The notes under the pieces are model-generated. The model did not search any database. It was not told the origin of the DNA and saw only the letters and a list, made by a program, of their open reading frames with translations. Positions 5,972-12,583 of a stretch of DNA of 22,636 bases are shown piece by piece. A program made the translations under genes and the position numbers. How positions within the stretch are numbered: position 1 is the first letter of the stretch; every line of letters begins with the position of its first letter. This stretch comes from Akkermansia sp. (GTDB lineage: Bacteria > Verrucomicrobiota > Verrucomicrobiia > Verrucomicrobiales > Akkermansiaceae), in NCBI GenBank assembly GCA_017379255.1, contig JAFNWZ010000099.1, positions 1-22,636 on the forward strand, written 5' to 3'.

Positions 5972-5988
5972 AAAAAAAACCGCCGGGA
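5972..5988 (-). terminator. SRP RNA terminator end
   Basis: The 3' arm TCCCGGCGG (5988-5980) is followed by eight T residues (5979-5972) on the minus strand, so the closing stem of the RNA doubles as an intrinsic terminator. Confidence 0.75.
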
Positions 5989-6081
5989 ACAACACCCCGA
6001 CAAGCATAGTCTGAATACCGTTGCTACCTCTCGGTCCTGGCGGGGTTTTCCAGCTATACCTCCGGGGGTGCTCCCGGCGGC
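5980..6081 (-). ncRNA. ffs: Signal recognition particle RNA (4.5S-type)
   Basis: On the minus strand a ~102-nt RNA contains the SRP core at 6041-6018: CCAGGACC, the tetraloop GAGA, then GGTAGCAACGG. This matches the Ffh-binding hairpin consensus (AGGnCC-GNRA-GGnAGCA). The 5' end CCGCCGGGA pairs perfectly with the 3' end TCCCGGCGG, and CACCCC pairs with GGGGTG just inside, giving the long rod expected for small bacterial SRP RNA. A run of eight T follows. A good promoter lies at 6089-6117. The RNA partners with Ffh to target proteins to the membrane. The first transcribed base is probably G at 6081. Confidence 0.9.
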
Positions 6082-6088
6082 AGGTGTG

Positions 6089-6117
6089 AGTATGCCAGCT
6101 ACGCCCTGCCGCGTCAA
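6089..6117 (-). promoter_or_regulatory. SRP RNA promoter
   Basis: TTGACG (6112-6117) and CATACT (6089-6094) on the minus strand, 17 bp apart, about 8 nt before the predicted first base of the RNA. The spacing fits well and supports the RNA call. Confidence 0.75.
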
Positions 6118-6154
6118 GCCTTTTGTACCAGGCTGCCACAATTCCGGGGCTCCC

Positions 6155-7120
6155 TTACGCGGGGGTGATGAGCAGGCGGCGTTCCCTGCGGCAGGCCTGG
6201 CGACCGCCGGGCAGGTTCACACGGGCGGCAGGGGCATCTGCCGGGAGGATGGCAAGGATGGAAAGCACCAGCTCCTCGCTGATGTCTGCCACGCGGTTGA
6301 GCTGCAGGAAGCGGCGCAGGATGGCTTTCTGCAGCACCAGGGGCTGCTGCCACACAAAGGGGAGGTACAGACGCTCCTGCGGGTCGAGCATGGGCAGGGC
6401 GGTGAGGGCCGCCTCCAGTGCCTCCTGGGTCTCGCCCTGCAGGCGGGCGCTGCGGTTGAGAATGGGGGTCACATCCCGTCCCAATGCCTTGTTGAGCATG
6501 GGCAGCACCTCCAGGCGCAGGGAATTGCGCGCCACATCGGCCACGGTGTTGGTGGAATCATCCCGCCAGGGTTGCTTCAGCTGCTGCAGCCACTCCGTAA
6601 TCTGGGCGCGGCGGCAGCTGAGCAGCGGGCGGATCCAGGTGATGCCGCCGGCCTCGTGCACCGGCTGCATGCCGCGCATGCCGGCAGAGCCGCGCGCCAG
6701 GTGGAACAGCACGGTTTCGGCCTGGTCATCTGCATGGTGGGCCAGCGCCACCGTGCACCCGCGCCAGCGGCGGGCTGCAGCCGCCAGCAACCAGCGGCGG
6801 GCATGCCGCCCGGCAGTTTCCAGCGAAATGCCCTGCTCTGCGGCTAGGGCGGGCACATCCACCCGCTGCAGTTCGAAGGGCACATCGAGCGCATCGCACA
6901 AGCGGGCGCAGAAGGCGGCATCGGCCTCTGCCTCGGCCTCGCGGATGCCGTGGTGCACATGCAGCGCGTGCACAGAGCAACCCTGCTGCACCAGCAGACG
7001 CAGCAGGGCCACAGAATCGCGTCCCCCGCTCAGCCCCAGCACCACCGGCTGCTGCAGGTAGGGCAGGCAGTCCGGCTCCAGGAGGAGCGTGGGTTCAGAG
7101 CTGGAATCACTCTTCGTCAT
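6155..7120 (-). CDS. tilS: tRNA(Ile)-lysidine synthase
   Basis: TilS uses ATP to add lysine to C34 of tRNA-Ile(CAU), which changes its reading from AUG to AUA. The PP-loop SGGRDS is at 31-36. The family stretch AHHADDQAETVLFHLARGSAGMRGM follows, then WIRPLL and DDSTN, and RNSLRLEVLPML. At 321 residues it is the short form, with a reduced C-terminal region compared with the ~430-residue E. coli protein. I chose the ATG at 7120 because the longer frame adds residues unlike the family. This ATG overlaps the end of the prepilin-like gene by 14 nt, which suggests translational coupling and a shared transcript. Confidence 0.93.
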   Translation of the reverse strand: MTKSDSSSEPTLLLEPDCLPYLQQPVVLGLSGGRDSVALLRLLVQQGCSVHALHVHHGIREAEAEADAAFCARLCDALDVPFELQRVDVPALAAEQGISLETAGRHARRWLLAAAARRWRGCTVALAHHADDQAETVLFHLARGSAGMRGMQPVHEAGGITWIRPLLSCRRAQITEWLQQLKQPWRDDSTNTVADVARNSLRLEVLPMLNKALGRDVTPILNRSARLQGETQEALEAALTALPMLDPQERLYLPFVWQQPLVLQKAILRRFLQLNRVADISEELVLSILAILPADAPAARVNLPGGRQACRRERRLLITPA

Positions 7121-7901
7121 CGTCTTCTTCGACGCGGCGGGACTTCTTACCCTTCTTGCCCTTGCCGGCCTTGGCAGCCTTGCGGGCCATATCGGGAGCC
7201 ATCTTCTTGAACAGGGCCTCGGGGCTGGTGTCCTCATCCATTTCAAACACCTTCACCGCGCCGCTGGCATAGGCCACCAGAATCTTACCGTCGTGGCGGT
7301 CAGCCGTGCTCATGACCTGCTTCTTGAAAGTGGCCACATCAGTCACGCTTTCACCCTTCACCGGCTTGCCGTCCGAAAGCCAGGGCAGCACGTCGAGATT
7401 CTGCTTGGCCGTGGTGCGGATGCAGGAGTTCGGGTTCTCGGGGTCATCGGAGGCATCTGTCCAGGAGACATAGGAAACGCTCTTCTCATCCGCGGCAAAG
7501 GTGGCATCGGTGCCAATCTCGACGCGGTGGTCTGCCGGGCAGTGGAAAATGGAGGAAACCTTCATCTTGCCGCCCATCTGGCGCGGGAATACCACCGCAT
7601 CCAGCTCCGGCGCCACAGAAAGCCACCAGCCCTCGCTCTCATCCACGGTATCGGTGTCCTCATCATCCTCCATGCCGCTGGTGGGCAGCAGGCCGGAGTG
7701 GGAGATATCCTGGCTGTACTTGGTGCCCAGCTGCACCAGCTGCTCCAGGTGGGCGCGGCATTTGGCCTCATCGCCCACGCCCATGTGGGAATAAATTGCC
7801 GTGCCGGCAATACCGGCCAGAGTTACCATGATGGCGATAACCACCATCAGCTCAATCAAGGTGAAACCGGCAGAGCGCCGGAGAGAACGGTGAAGCTTCA
7901 T
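7107..7901 (-). CDS. Prepilin-type cleavage/methylation domain protein
   Basis: The protein (264 residues) begins with a basic leader and the type IV prepilin signal: cleavage after G12, then FTLIELMVVIAIM, with the conserved Glu at mature position 5 (E17). One hydrophobic helix spans about 13-34. It should be processed by prepilin peptidase and inserted in the inner membrane as a pseudopilin-like or verrucomicrobial signature protein. The rest is a soluble domain of no family I can name, with C..C-type positions (C48, C120, C160 region). The tail is unusual: a Lys/Gly block (KAGKGKKGKKSRR) followed by an acidic end (EEDDDEE). It overlaps tilS by 14 nt. No other pilus or secretion genes are nearby. 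Confidence 0.8.
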   Translation of the reverse strand: MKLHRSLRRSAGFTLIELMVVIAIMVTLAGIAGTAIYSHMGVGDEAKCRAHLEQLVQLGTKYSQDISHSGLLPTSGMEDDEDTDTVDESEGWWLSVAPELDAVVFPRQMGGKMKVSSIFHCPADHRVEIGTDATFAADEKSVSYVSWTDASDDPENPNSCIRTTAKQNLDVLPWLSDGKPVKGESVTDVATFKKQVMSTADRHDGKILVAYASGAVKVFEMDEDTSPEALFKKMAPDMARKAAKAGKGKKGKKSRRVEEDDDEE

Positions 7902-7909
7902 ACCCCCCT

Positions 7910-7937
7910 ACTCTACCATATTTCACCACCACCGCAA
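7910..7937 (-). promoter_or_regulatory. Putative promoter of the prepilin-tilS unit
   Basis: TTGCGG (7932-7937) and TAGAGT (7910-7915) on the minus strand, 16 bp apart. The -10 box ends 8 nt before the ATG, so the mRNA may have almost no leader. Confidence 0.45.
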
Positions 7938-7977
7938 GAAAATTCACCCATATCCTTTGTGAATACGCAATTTTAGC

Positions 7978-8005
7978 TTGCAAAACAGGTTCGCGTTGCT
8001 ACAAT
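7978..8005 (+). promoter_or_regulatory. ilvC promoter
   Basis: TTGCAA (7978-7983) and TACAAT (8000-8005), 16 bp apart, giving a leader of about 50 nt. Confidence 0.6.
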
Positions 8006-8018
8006 CCAGCCCATATCA

Positions 8019-8034
8019 CCAGCCGGCAGGCTGG
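8019..8034 (+). other. Hairpin in the ilvC leader
   Basis: CCAGCC-ggca-GGCTGG, a perfect 6-bp stem in the short 5' leader. There is no leader peptide rich in Ile, Val or Leu codons and no T-tract, so classical attenuation is not supported. Confidence 0.45.
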
Positions 8035-8062
8035 TCAAATTACGCAAACCCCATAAAAGACG

Positions 8063-9043
8063 ATGAACATTCTCCACGACAAGGACGCCGATGTGAGCGT
8101 TCTCAATGGCAAGACAGTGGCCGTTATCGGCTACGGCGCACAGGGCCGCGCCCAGGCACTCTGCATGCGCGACAGCGGTGTGCATGTGATTATCGGTATC
8201 CGCCCCGGCAAGAGCTGGGACGCCGCCGCCCAGGACGGTTTTGAAGTCATGACCGTGGCTGAGGCTTCCGCCAAGGCCGACATCATCCACATCCTCCTGC
8301 CCGATGAGCACCACGGCGAGGTATACGAGACCCAGATCAAGCCCAACCTTGCCGCCGGCAAGACCCTGTGCTGCTCCCACGGTTTCGCCTATGTGTTCAA
8401 GACCATCGTTCCCCCGGCAGATGTGGACGTCATCATGGTAGCCCCCAAGGGCCCGGGCACCGAGGTGCGCCGCGTGTTCGAGGAAGGTTTCGGCTGCCCC
8501 GGCCTCATCGCCGTATGGCAGAACCCGAGCGGCAACGCCCAGCAGACCGCCCTGGCCATGGCCAAGGCTGAGGGGCTGACCCGCGGCGGCGTGCTCGAAT
8601 GCACCATGCAGCAGGAGACCTACGAAGACCTCTTCGGCGAGCAGAACGTGCTCTGCGGTGGTCTGGTAGACCTCATGAAGTATGGTTTCGAGACCCTCAT
8701 CGAGGCCGGCTACCCCGCCGAGATGGCCTACTTCGAATGCGTGCACGAGGCCAAGCTCATCGTAGACATCATCTACAACAAGGGCATCCAGGCCATGAAC
8801 GGCGTCATCTCCAACACCGCTGAGTTCGGTGAATACTACAACGGCCCGCAGATTCTGGGTCCGGAGGTGAAGGAGAAGATGAAGGAAAGCCTCAAGCGCA
8901 TCGAAAGCGGCGAGTTCGCCCGCGTATGGCTGGCCGAAGCCGCTGCCGGCGCTCCCAACCTGCTGGCCAAGCGCGCCGCCCTGGCCGAGCATCCGGTCGA
9001 AATCGTGGGCAGCAAGATCCGCTCCCTCTTCGAACGCAACTAA
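8063..9043 (+). CDS. ilvC: Ketol-acid reductoisomerase, class I
   Basis: The enzyme rearranges and reduces acetolactate or acetohydroxybutyrate in branched-chain amino acid synthesis. The Rossmann motif GYGAQG is at 23-28, followed by the cofactor-specificity loop around RPGKSW (47-52). The catalytic C-terminal half shows GFAYVF, APKGPG, YEDLFGEQ (metal-binding acid residues) and HEAKLIVDIIY. The length (326) and single C-terminal domain place it in class I. The specificity loop looks one residue shorter than the common RxGSxSW form. The gene stands alone with its own promoter and a strong terminator; ilvB, ilvN and ilvD are not in the window. Confidence 0.96.
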   Translation: MNILHDKDADVSVLNGKTVAVIGYGAQGRAQALCMRDSGVHVIIGIRPGKSWDAAAQDGFEVMTVAEASAKADIIHILLPDEHHGEVYETQIKPNLAAGKTLCCSHGFAYVFKTIVPPADVDVIMVAPKGPGTEVRRVFEEGFGCPGLIAVWQNPSGNAQQTALAMAKAEGLTRGGVLECTMQQETYEDLFGEQNVLCGGLVDLMKYGFETLIEAGYPAEMAYFECVHEAKLIVDIIYNKGIQAMNGVISNTAEFGEYYNGPQILGPEVKEKMKESLKRIESGEFARVWLAEAAAGAPNLLAKRAALAEHPVEIVGSKIRSLFERN

Positions 9044-9060
9044 TTCAACTTCGATATCTC

Positions 9061-9097
9061 GATTCGGCGGGTTGCTCCAACCCGCCGAATCTTTTTT
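9061..9097 (+). terminator. ilvC intrinsic terminator
   Basis: GATTCGGCGGGTT, loop GCTCC, AACCCGCCGAATC, then six T. A perfect 13-bp stem. Confidence 0.93.
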
Positions 9098-9115
9098 AAC
9101 CAGTACCCCACCACC

Positions 9116-9904
9116 ATGGAAAACATCATCAACGTCGAGAAAGCCACCGTCTACCTCAGCGGGCGCGAAATCCTGCACGGCATCAACTGGCAGGTGCAGA
9201 AAGGCGAGCGCTGCTTCATCCTGGGCGCCAACGGCGCCGGCAAAACCACGCTGGTGCGCATGCTCCTGGGCTATGCCTGGCCGCTTTTCGGCGCCACGGT
9301 AGAGGTGCTGGGCCGCCGCTTCGGCACAGTGAACCTGCAGGAGCTGCGCAAGCGCATTGCCTGGGTGAGCCCGCTCATGCACCAGTGGCTGGGCGACCGC
9401 GAATGGACCGGCCGCGAGATGGTGCTCAGCGGGCCGGATGCCACCATCGGCCTCTACCGCGACCCCACCCCGGCTGAGGAGGCACAGGCCGCAGGACTCA
9501 TGCGCAAACTGCGCGCCGAGCACCTCATGGAGCGCACCGTGGCCACCATGAGCAGCGGCGAGCAGGTCAAAGTGCTCATAGCCCGCGCCCTCATGACCAA
9601 CCCGGAACTCATGATACTGGATGAACCCAGCGTCTACCTCGACATCGCGGGGCGTGAGTTCCTGCTCTCCACCATAGCCGAGCTGGCCACCACCCACCCG
9701 GAGCTCACCATCATCTTCATCACCCAGCGCATCGAGGACATCCTGCCCGAATTTAACCGCGGCATGATTCTGCGCCAGGGCGAAATCCAAGCCTACGGCA
9801 GCCGCGATGAAGTGCTCACCGAAACGAATCTCAAAGCCGCCTTCGACCTCGACATCCGCCTCATCCGCGCCCGCAACGGCCGCCTCTGGAGCGTGATTGA
9901 GTAA
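9116..9904 (+). CDS. Orphan ABC transporter ATPase (YlmA/ModF-like)
   Basis: This 262-residue nucleotide-binding protein has Walker A GANGAGKT (37-44), a signature of MSSGEQ (146-151) in place of LSGGQ, and Walker B LMILDEP (166-172). The H-loop region reads FITQRIEDILP (202-212): the expected switch histidine is glutamine (Q205). The THR-EEILP-like context resembles soluble single-NBD proteins such as YlmA or ModF. No permease or binding protein lies next to it, so it may work with a distant permease or have a non-transport role. The start codon has no Shine-Dalgarno motif. No promoter is obvious between the ilvC terminator and the ATG, a gap of only 18 bp. Confidence 0.85.
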   Translation: MENIINVEKATVYLSGREILHGINWQVQKGERCFILGANGAGKTTLVRMLLGYAWPLFGATVEVLGRRFGTVNLQELRKRIAWVSPLMHQWLGDREWTGREMVLSGPDATIGLYRDPTPAEEAQAAGLMRKLRAEHLMERTVATMSSGEQVKVLIARALMTNPELMILDEPSVYLDIAGREFLLSTIAELATTHPELTIIFITQRIEDILPEFNRGMILRQGEIQAYGSRDEVLTETNLKAAFDLDIRLIRARNGRLWSVIE

Positions 9905-9934
9905 AAATGTTTTTCTTTTCCAGCATCCATTCTA

Positions 9935-9962
9935 CTGACAAACACCATAACTCATGTATAAT
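9935..9962 (+). promoter_or_regulatory. Strong promoter of a candidate small RNA
   Basis: CTGACA (9935-9940) and a consensus TATAAT (9957-9962), 16 bp apart. No long reading frame starts downstream within reach; a self-complementary segment ending in a T-tract does. Confidence 0.65.
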
Positions 9963-9967
9963 GAGTT
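9949..9967. promoter_or_regulatory. Inverted repeat over the -10 box, possible operator
   Basis: AACTCAT-gtata-ATGAGTT is a perfect 7-bp inverted repeat centred on the TATAAT box. Its position would let a dimeric repressor block RNA polymerase. As a 7-bp palindrome it could also be chance. Confidence 0.4.
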
Positions 9968-9968
9968 C

Positions 9969-10040
9969 AGATAACCTCCCCCGCTTAGGGGCAGTATCTG
10001 TTGATCTGACAACTGCGCACATGGGGAGGGTTTTTGTTTT
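9969..10040 (+). ncRNA. Candidate small RNA with intrinsic terminator
   Basis: Transcription from the promoter just upstream would start near 9969. The RNA folds on itself: AACCTCCCC (9973-9981) pairs with GGGGAGG-GTT (10023-10032, one bulged G), followed by TTTTTGTTTT. Inside are GCAG..GTTG pairing with CAACTGC, and a competing short hairpin CCCC-gctta-GGGG. About 70 nt in all. It matches no RNA family I recognise. The two mutually exclusive C-rich pairings resemble a switch, though no regulated gene follows directly. It could also end transcripts reading through from the ABC ATPase gene. Confidence 0.5.
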
Positions 10041-10203
10041 CCATGGTCACCCGCCTCACCATCGGCAGTAAGCATTCATTCGCAGCTCTATCGGCGTAAG
10101 CCGCTAACTTTCGATTCGTAAATCGTAAATCCAAAATCGTAAATCCTCGTACCCCATATCTTTGGGACACGTATGCACTCATCCTCCATGCCCCAATATA
10201 AGC
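10041..10203. other. Non-coding spacer before DUF177
   Basis: No gene is seen. It holds three near-direct copies of CGTAAATC (around 10118-10145) and small hairpins such as CGGC-gtaa-GCCG. These look like simple-sequence filler. Confidence 0.4.
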
Positions 10204-10232
10204 TTGCAACGCAGGCGCGCACGCGGTAATGT
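10204..10232 (+). promoter_or_regulatory. Putative promoter of the DUF177-rpmF unit
   Basis: TTGCAA (10204-10209) and TAATGT (10227-10232), 17 bp apart, ending 7 nt before the chosen ATG. The -10 match is modest. Confidence 0.4.
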
Positions 10233-10239
10233 AGTGGTC

Positions 10240-10728
10240 ATGCAGACAAACCTCATCATCTCCCTGGAGGAATTTCCGGAGGAAGGCCGTTTCCTGAGCG
10301 GTGAACTCGATGCTGCCATCTTCGGCATCGACAGCGCCGCGCTGCGCAGCACCGGTCCGCTGAGCTATGAACTGGAAGTGCAGCTCTTCGAGACCGAGCT
10401 CATGGTGCGCGGCAGCATCACCGCCCCCTTTGAGCTGCGCTGCGACCGCTGCCTGAAGAATTTCCCCTATGTGGTGGAGCTGGATGACCTGGCATTCTCC
10501 TATGACGTGAAGGGAAAACTCGCGCTCGATGTGACCGATGACCTGCGCGAAGAGGTGGTGCTGGCCCTGCCCAGCTACCCAAAATGCGAAATTTCTGACC
10601 TTGAATGTGAAATAAATGACACTTTTGGTGATTTTAGACTGGACAAAGACCCCCAACCCGGTGTAAACTCTGCCACCCCGAGTGGCGACAGCGTCTGGGA
10701 TGCACTGGATTCGCTTCCCAAAAAGTAA
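10240..10728 (+). CDS. DUF177 (YceD-like) protein
   Basis: The 162-residue acidic protein belongs to the YceD/DUF177 family, linked in other bacteria and in plastids to 23S rRNA accumulation. The family motif is CDRCLKNF near the middle, in the context APFELRCDRCLKNF; a second Cys pair (PKCEISDLEC) follows. The start at 10240 is preferred because an upstream in-frame ATG (10162) adds a basic stretch unlike the family and overlaps the promoter. It stands directly before rpmF and plsX, the usual yceD-rpmF-plsX order, which supports the assignment. No Shine-Dalgarno motif is seen. Confidence 0.85.
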   Translation: MQTNLIISLEEFPEEGRFLSGELDAAIFGIDSAALRSTGPLSYELEVQLFETELMVRGSITAPFELRCDRCLKNFPYVVELDDLAFSYDVKGKLALDVTDDLREEVVLALPSYPKCEISDLECEINDTFGDFRLDKDPQPGVNSATPSGDSVWDALDSLPKK

Positions 10729-10786
10729 GCGCCGAAGCTCCACTCAATGTATCACATCTCGAAAATCTTAAACCAGATATAGAACT

Positions 10787-10978
10787 ATGGCAGCTCCGAA
10801 ACGCAGAACGTCCAAGATGAAGCAGCGCTCCCGCCTGGCCGCCCAGGCCTGGAAGGCTCCCAAGCTCGGCAAGTGCCCGAAGTGTGGCGCAGCCGTCCCC
10901 GGTCACACCGCCTGCCCGCAGTGCGGCACCTACAAGACCCAGAGTGGCGCTGAGGTGATTGTGAAGCTCGTGGACTAA
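10787..10978 (+). CDS. rpmF: 50S ribosomal protein L32
   Basis: This 63-residue protein is part of the large ribosomal subunit. [16 protein letters not shown] at the N-terminus is typical. A zinc ribbon is present with CPKC (30-33) and CPQC (43-46). It follows the DUF177 gene by 58 bp and is closed by a strong terminator before the plsX promoter, so the two-gene unit is separate from plsX despite the conserved order. Confidence 0.97.
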   Translation: MAAPKRRTSKMKQRSRLAAQAWKAPKLGKCPKCGAAVPGHTACPQCGTYKTQSGAEVIVKLVD

Positions 10979-11018
10979 TCCCCACCCGCTAGCGATAAGT
11001 AAAAAGTCTTTTTCATCA

Positions 11019-11052
11019 ACAGCCCATACCGCACAGGTATGGGCTGTTTTTG
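11019..11052 (+). terminator. rpmF intrinsic terminator
   Basis: ACAGCCCATACC, loop GCACA, GGTATGGGCTGT, then a T-run. A perfect 12-bp stem that ends three bases before the plsX -35 box. Confidence 0.93.
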
Positions 11053-11054
11053 TG

Positions 11055-11082
11055 TTGACATAGCCCCATTATCTGGTAGAGT
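11055..11082 (+). promoter_or_regulatory. plsX promoter
   Basis: TTGACA (11055-11060) and TAGAGT (11077-11082), 16 bp apart, about 39 nt before the ATG. Confidence 0.65.
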
Positions 11083-11121
11083 AGAGTCAAGTATTGTTCA
11101 CACACAACCATTTTCCCTTTC

Positions 11122-12171
11122 ATGAAGCTTGCACTCGATGCTATGGGCGGTGATAACGCACCGCAAATCAACGTGGATGGCGCCAAACTGGCACTGGCGC
11201 AGATTCCCAATCTGGAAAAAATCTATATGGTAGGCGATGGCGACACCGTAAAAGCCGCCTGCGAGGCCGCCGGCATTGCCAACCACCCGAAGATTGAATT
11301 CGTGCACGCCCCGGAAGTGGTGACCATGGAGGAAAGCGGCATCATGGCCGTGCGCCAGAAGAAGAAATCCTCCATGAGCATTGCGGTAGACCTGGTGAAG
11401 AGCGGCGTGGCAGATGCCGTGCTCTCTGCCGGCAACACCGGCGCCGCCGTGGCCGCCAGCACCATCAAGCTGCGCCTGCTGCCCGGCGTGGAACGCGCCG
11501 GCATCATCTCCCCCCTGCCCGCTGCGCATGGCAATGTGCTGGTGAGCGACACCGGCGCCAACCCGGACGCCAAACCCAGCCACATGGTAGGCTACGCCGT
11601 CATGGCCGCCCTCATGTCCCGCTACGTGTACAACCGCCCGCAGCCCAAGGTAGGCGTCATGAGCAACGGCACCGAGGACTGCAAAGGCAGCGAAACCTCA
11701 CTGGCCACCTACGCCCTGCTTGATGCGCTGAACAAGAAGGGCCTGCTTCCCTTCGAATTTGTGGGCAACACCGAAGGCCACGACCTCTTTGAACACGGGC
11801 TCGATGTCGCCGTGACCGATGGTTTCACCGGCAACATCCTGCTCAAATGCGTGGAAAGCACCGCCAAATTCTTTGCCCACACCATGAAAACCGCCATCAA
11901 GAGCAGCGTGCTGGCCATGATTGGTGCGCTGGGCATGAGCAGCGTCTTCAAGACCCTCAAGAAGCGCATGAGCGCCGATGCCGTGGGCGGCAGCCCCCTC
12001 ATCGGTGTGAACGGCCTCTCCATCATTGCCCACGGCTCTGCCACCGGCGTGGCCATCCTCAACGCCATCCGCATGGCCTGCGAACTGCACGAGAACAACG
12101 TGAACAAGCAGATTGTGGAAACCATGGGCAAAATCAACGAAGCCCTCAAGGAACTCGGCTCCGCAGAATAA
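11122..12171 (+). CDS. plsX: Phosphate acyltransferase PlsX
   Basis: PlsX converts acyl-ACP to acyl-phosphate, the acyl donor for glycerol-3-phosphate acylation by PlsY in phospholipid synthesis. The 349 residues run from MKLALDAMGGDNAPQ, a hallmark start, through SAGNTGAAVAAS, LVSDTGANPDAKP, VGVMSNGTEDCKGSE and FVGNTEGHDL to DVAVTDGFTGNILLK, all conserved family segments. Length is normal. fabH, a frequent neighbour, is absent; a terminator and a repeat cluster follow. It has its own promoter. Confidence 0.97.
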   Translation: MKLALDAMGGDNAPQINVDGAKLALAQIPNLEKIYMVGDGDTVKAACEAAGIANHPKIEFVHAPEVVTMEESGIMAVRQKKKSSMSIAVDLVKSGVADAVLSAGNTGAAVAASTIKLRLLPGVERAGIISPLPAAHGNVLVSDTGANPDAKPSHMVGYAVMAALMSRYVYNRPQPKVGVMSNGTEDCKGSETSLATYALLDALNKKGLLPFEFVGNTEGHDLFEHGLDVAVTDGFTGNILLKCVESTAKFFAHTMKTAIKSSVLAMIGALGMSSVFKTLKKRMSADAVGGSPLIGVNGLSIIAHGSATGVAILNAIRMACELHENNVNKQIVETMGKINEALKELGSAE

Positions 12172-12193
12172 CCCCCCGCTTTTACAATACTCC

Positions 12194-12236
12194 CCGCCCG
12201 CAGGCGCCACCCACGCGCCTGCGGGCGGATTTTTTT
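12194..12236 (+). terminator. plsX intrinsic terminator
   Basis: CCGCCCGCAGGCGC, loop CACCCAC, GCGCCTGCGGGCGG, then A and seven T. A 14-bp perfect stem. Confidence 0.93.
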
Positions 12237-12252
12237 GCCCCCTCCTCTCAAT

Positions 12253-12412
12253 AACATAACAAAACAACGCATTAACATAAGACCCCTTTTCTTATGTTAA
12301 TGCGAATTTCTTATGTTATTTGTTATGTTATTCATCAGAAATGCAAGTTTTTCTTATGTTTCTTCTTTACTTCTTATGTTTTGCGTTATGTTCTTCACTT
12401 CTTTCTTATGTT
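12253..12412. repeat. Cluster of nine TTATGTT motifs
   Basis: TTATGTT occurs at 12292, 12311, 12323, 12354, 12374, 12386 and 12406, and as AACATAA at 12253 and 12274. The spacings of the direct copies are 19, 12, 31, 20, 12 and 20 bp: a 31-32 bp period with two motifs per turn and one copy lost near 12342. The stretch is A/T-rich and pyrimidine-rich, in contrast with its surroundings, and has no convincing reading frame. Confidence 0.8.
12269..12303. repeat. Inverted repeat within the TTATGTT cluster
   Basis: GCATTAACATAAG (12269-12281) and CTTATGTTAATGC (12291-12303), a perfect 13-bp inverted repeat around nine bases ending in TTTT. Confidence 0.85.
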
Positions 12413-12428
12413 AACACCACCAGAACGC

Positions 12429-12464
12429 AAACCTGCCGAGCTCTCCGGAGCGCGGCAGGTTTTT
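12429..12464 (+). terminator. Intrinsic terminator after the TTATGTT cluster
   Basis: AAACCTGCCG and CGGCAGGTTT enclose an inner GCTC-tccg-GAGC stem, followed by five T. A-rich bases on the left arm make it potentially bidirectional. It is the second terminator between plsX and kbl with no gene in between, which hints at a transcript arising within the cluster. Confidence 0.8.
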
Positions 12465-12518
12465 ATCATGCAGCGGCAGGAAAACGCGGCATCCGGGCAT
12501 TATCGGCGGCATCCGGCA

Positions 12519-12547
12519 TTGACAATAAACAAGTGCAGGAGTAGAAT
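12519..12547 (+). promoter_or_regulatory. kbl promoter
   Basis: Consensus TTGACA (12519-12524) and TAGAAT (12542-12547), 17 bp apart, 36 nt before the ATG. The best match to consensus among the metabolic genes here. Confidence 0.75.
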
Positions 12548-12583
12548 CGCGCGGGTCAATTTTCCAAACACCCCCGAATTTCC

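Noticed and set aside
7973..9790. 605-codon open frame on the minus strand
   Set aside because: It lies antisense to ilvC and the ABC ATPase, both certain. It is a product of their G+C-rich codon use.
9961..10071. 36-codon reading frame starting at the ATG within TATAATG
   Set aside because: Its start codon lies in the -10 box, so it cannot be in the transcript from that promoter, and its codons run through the terminator stem.
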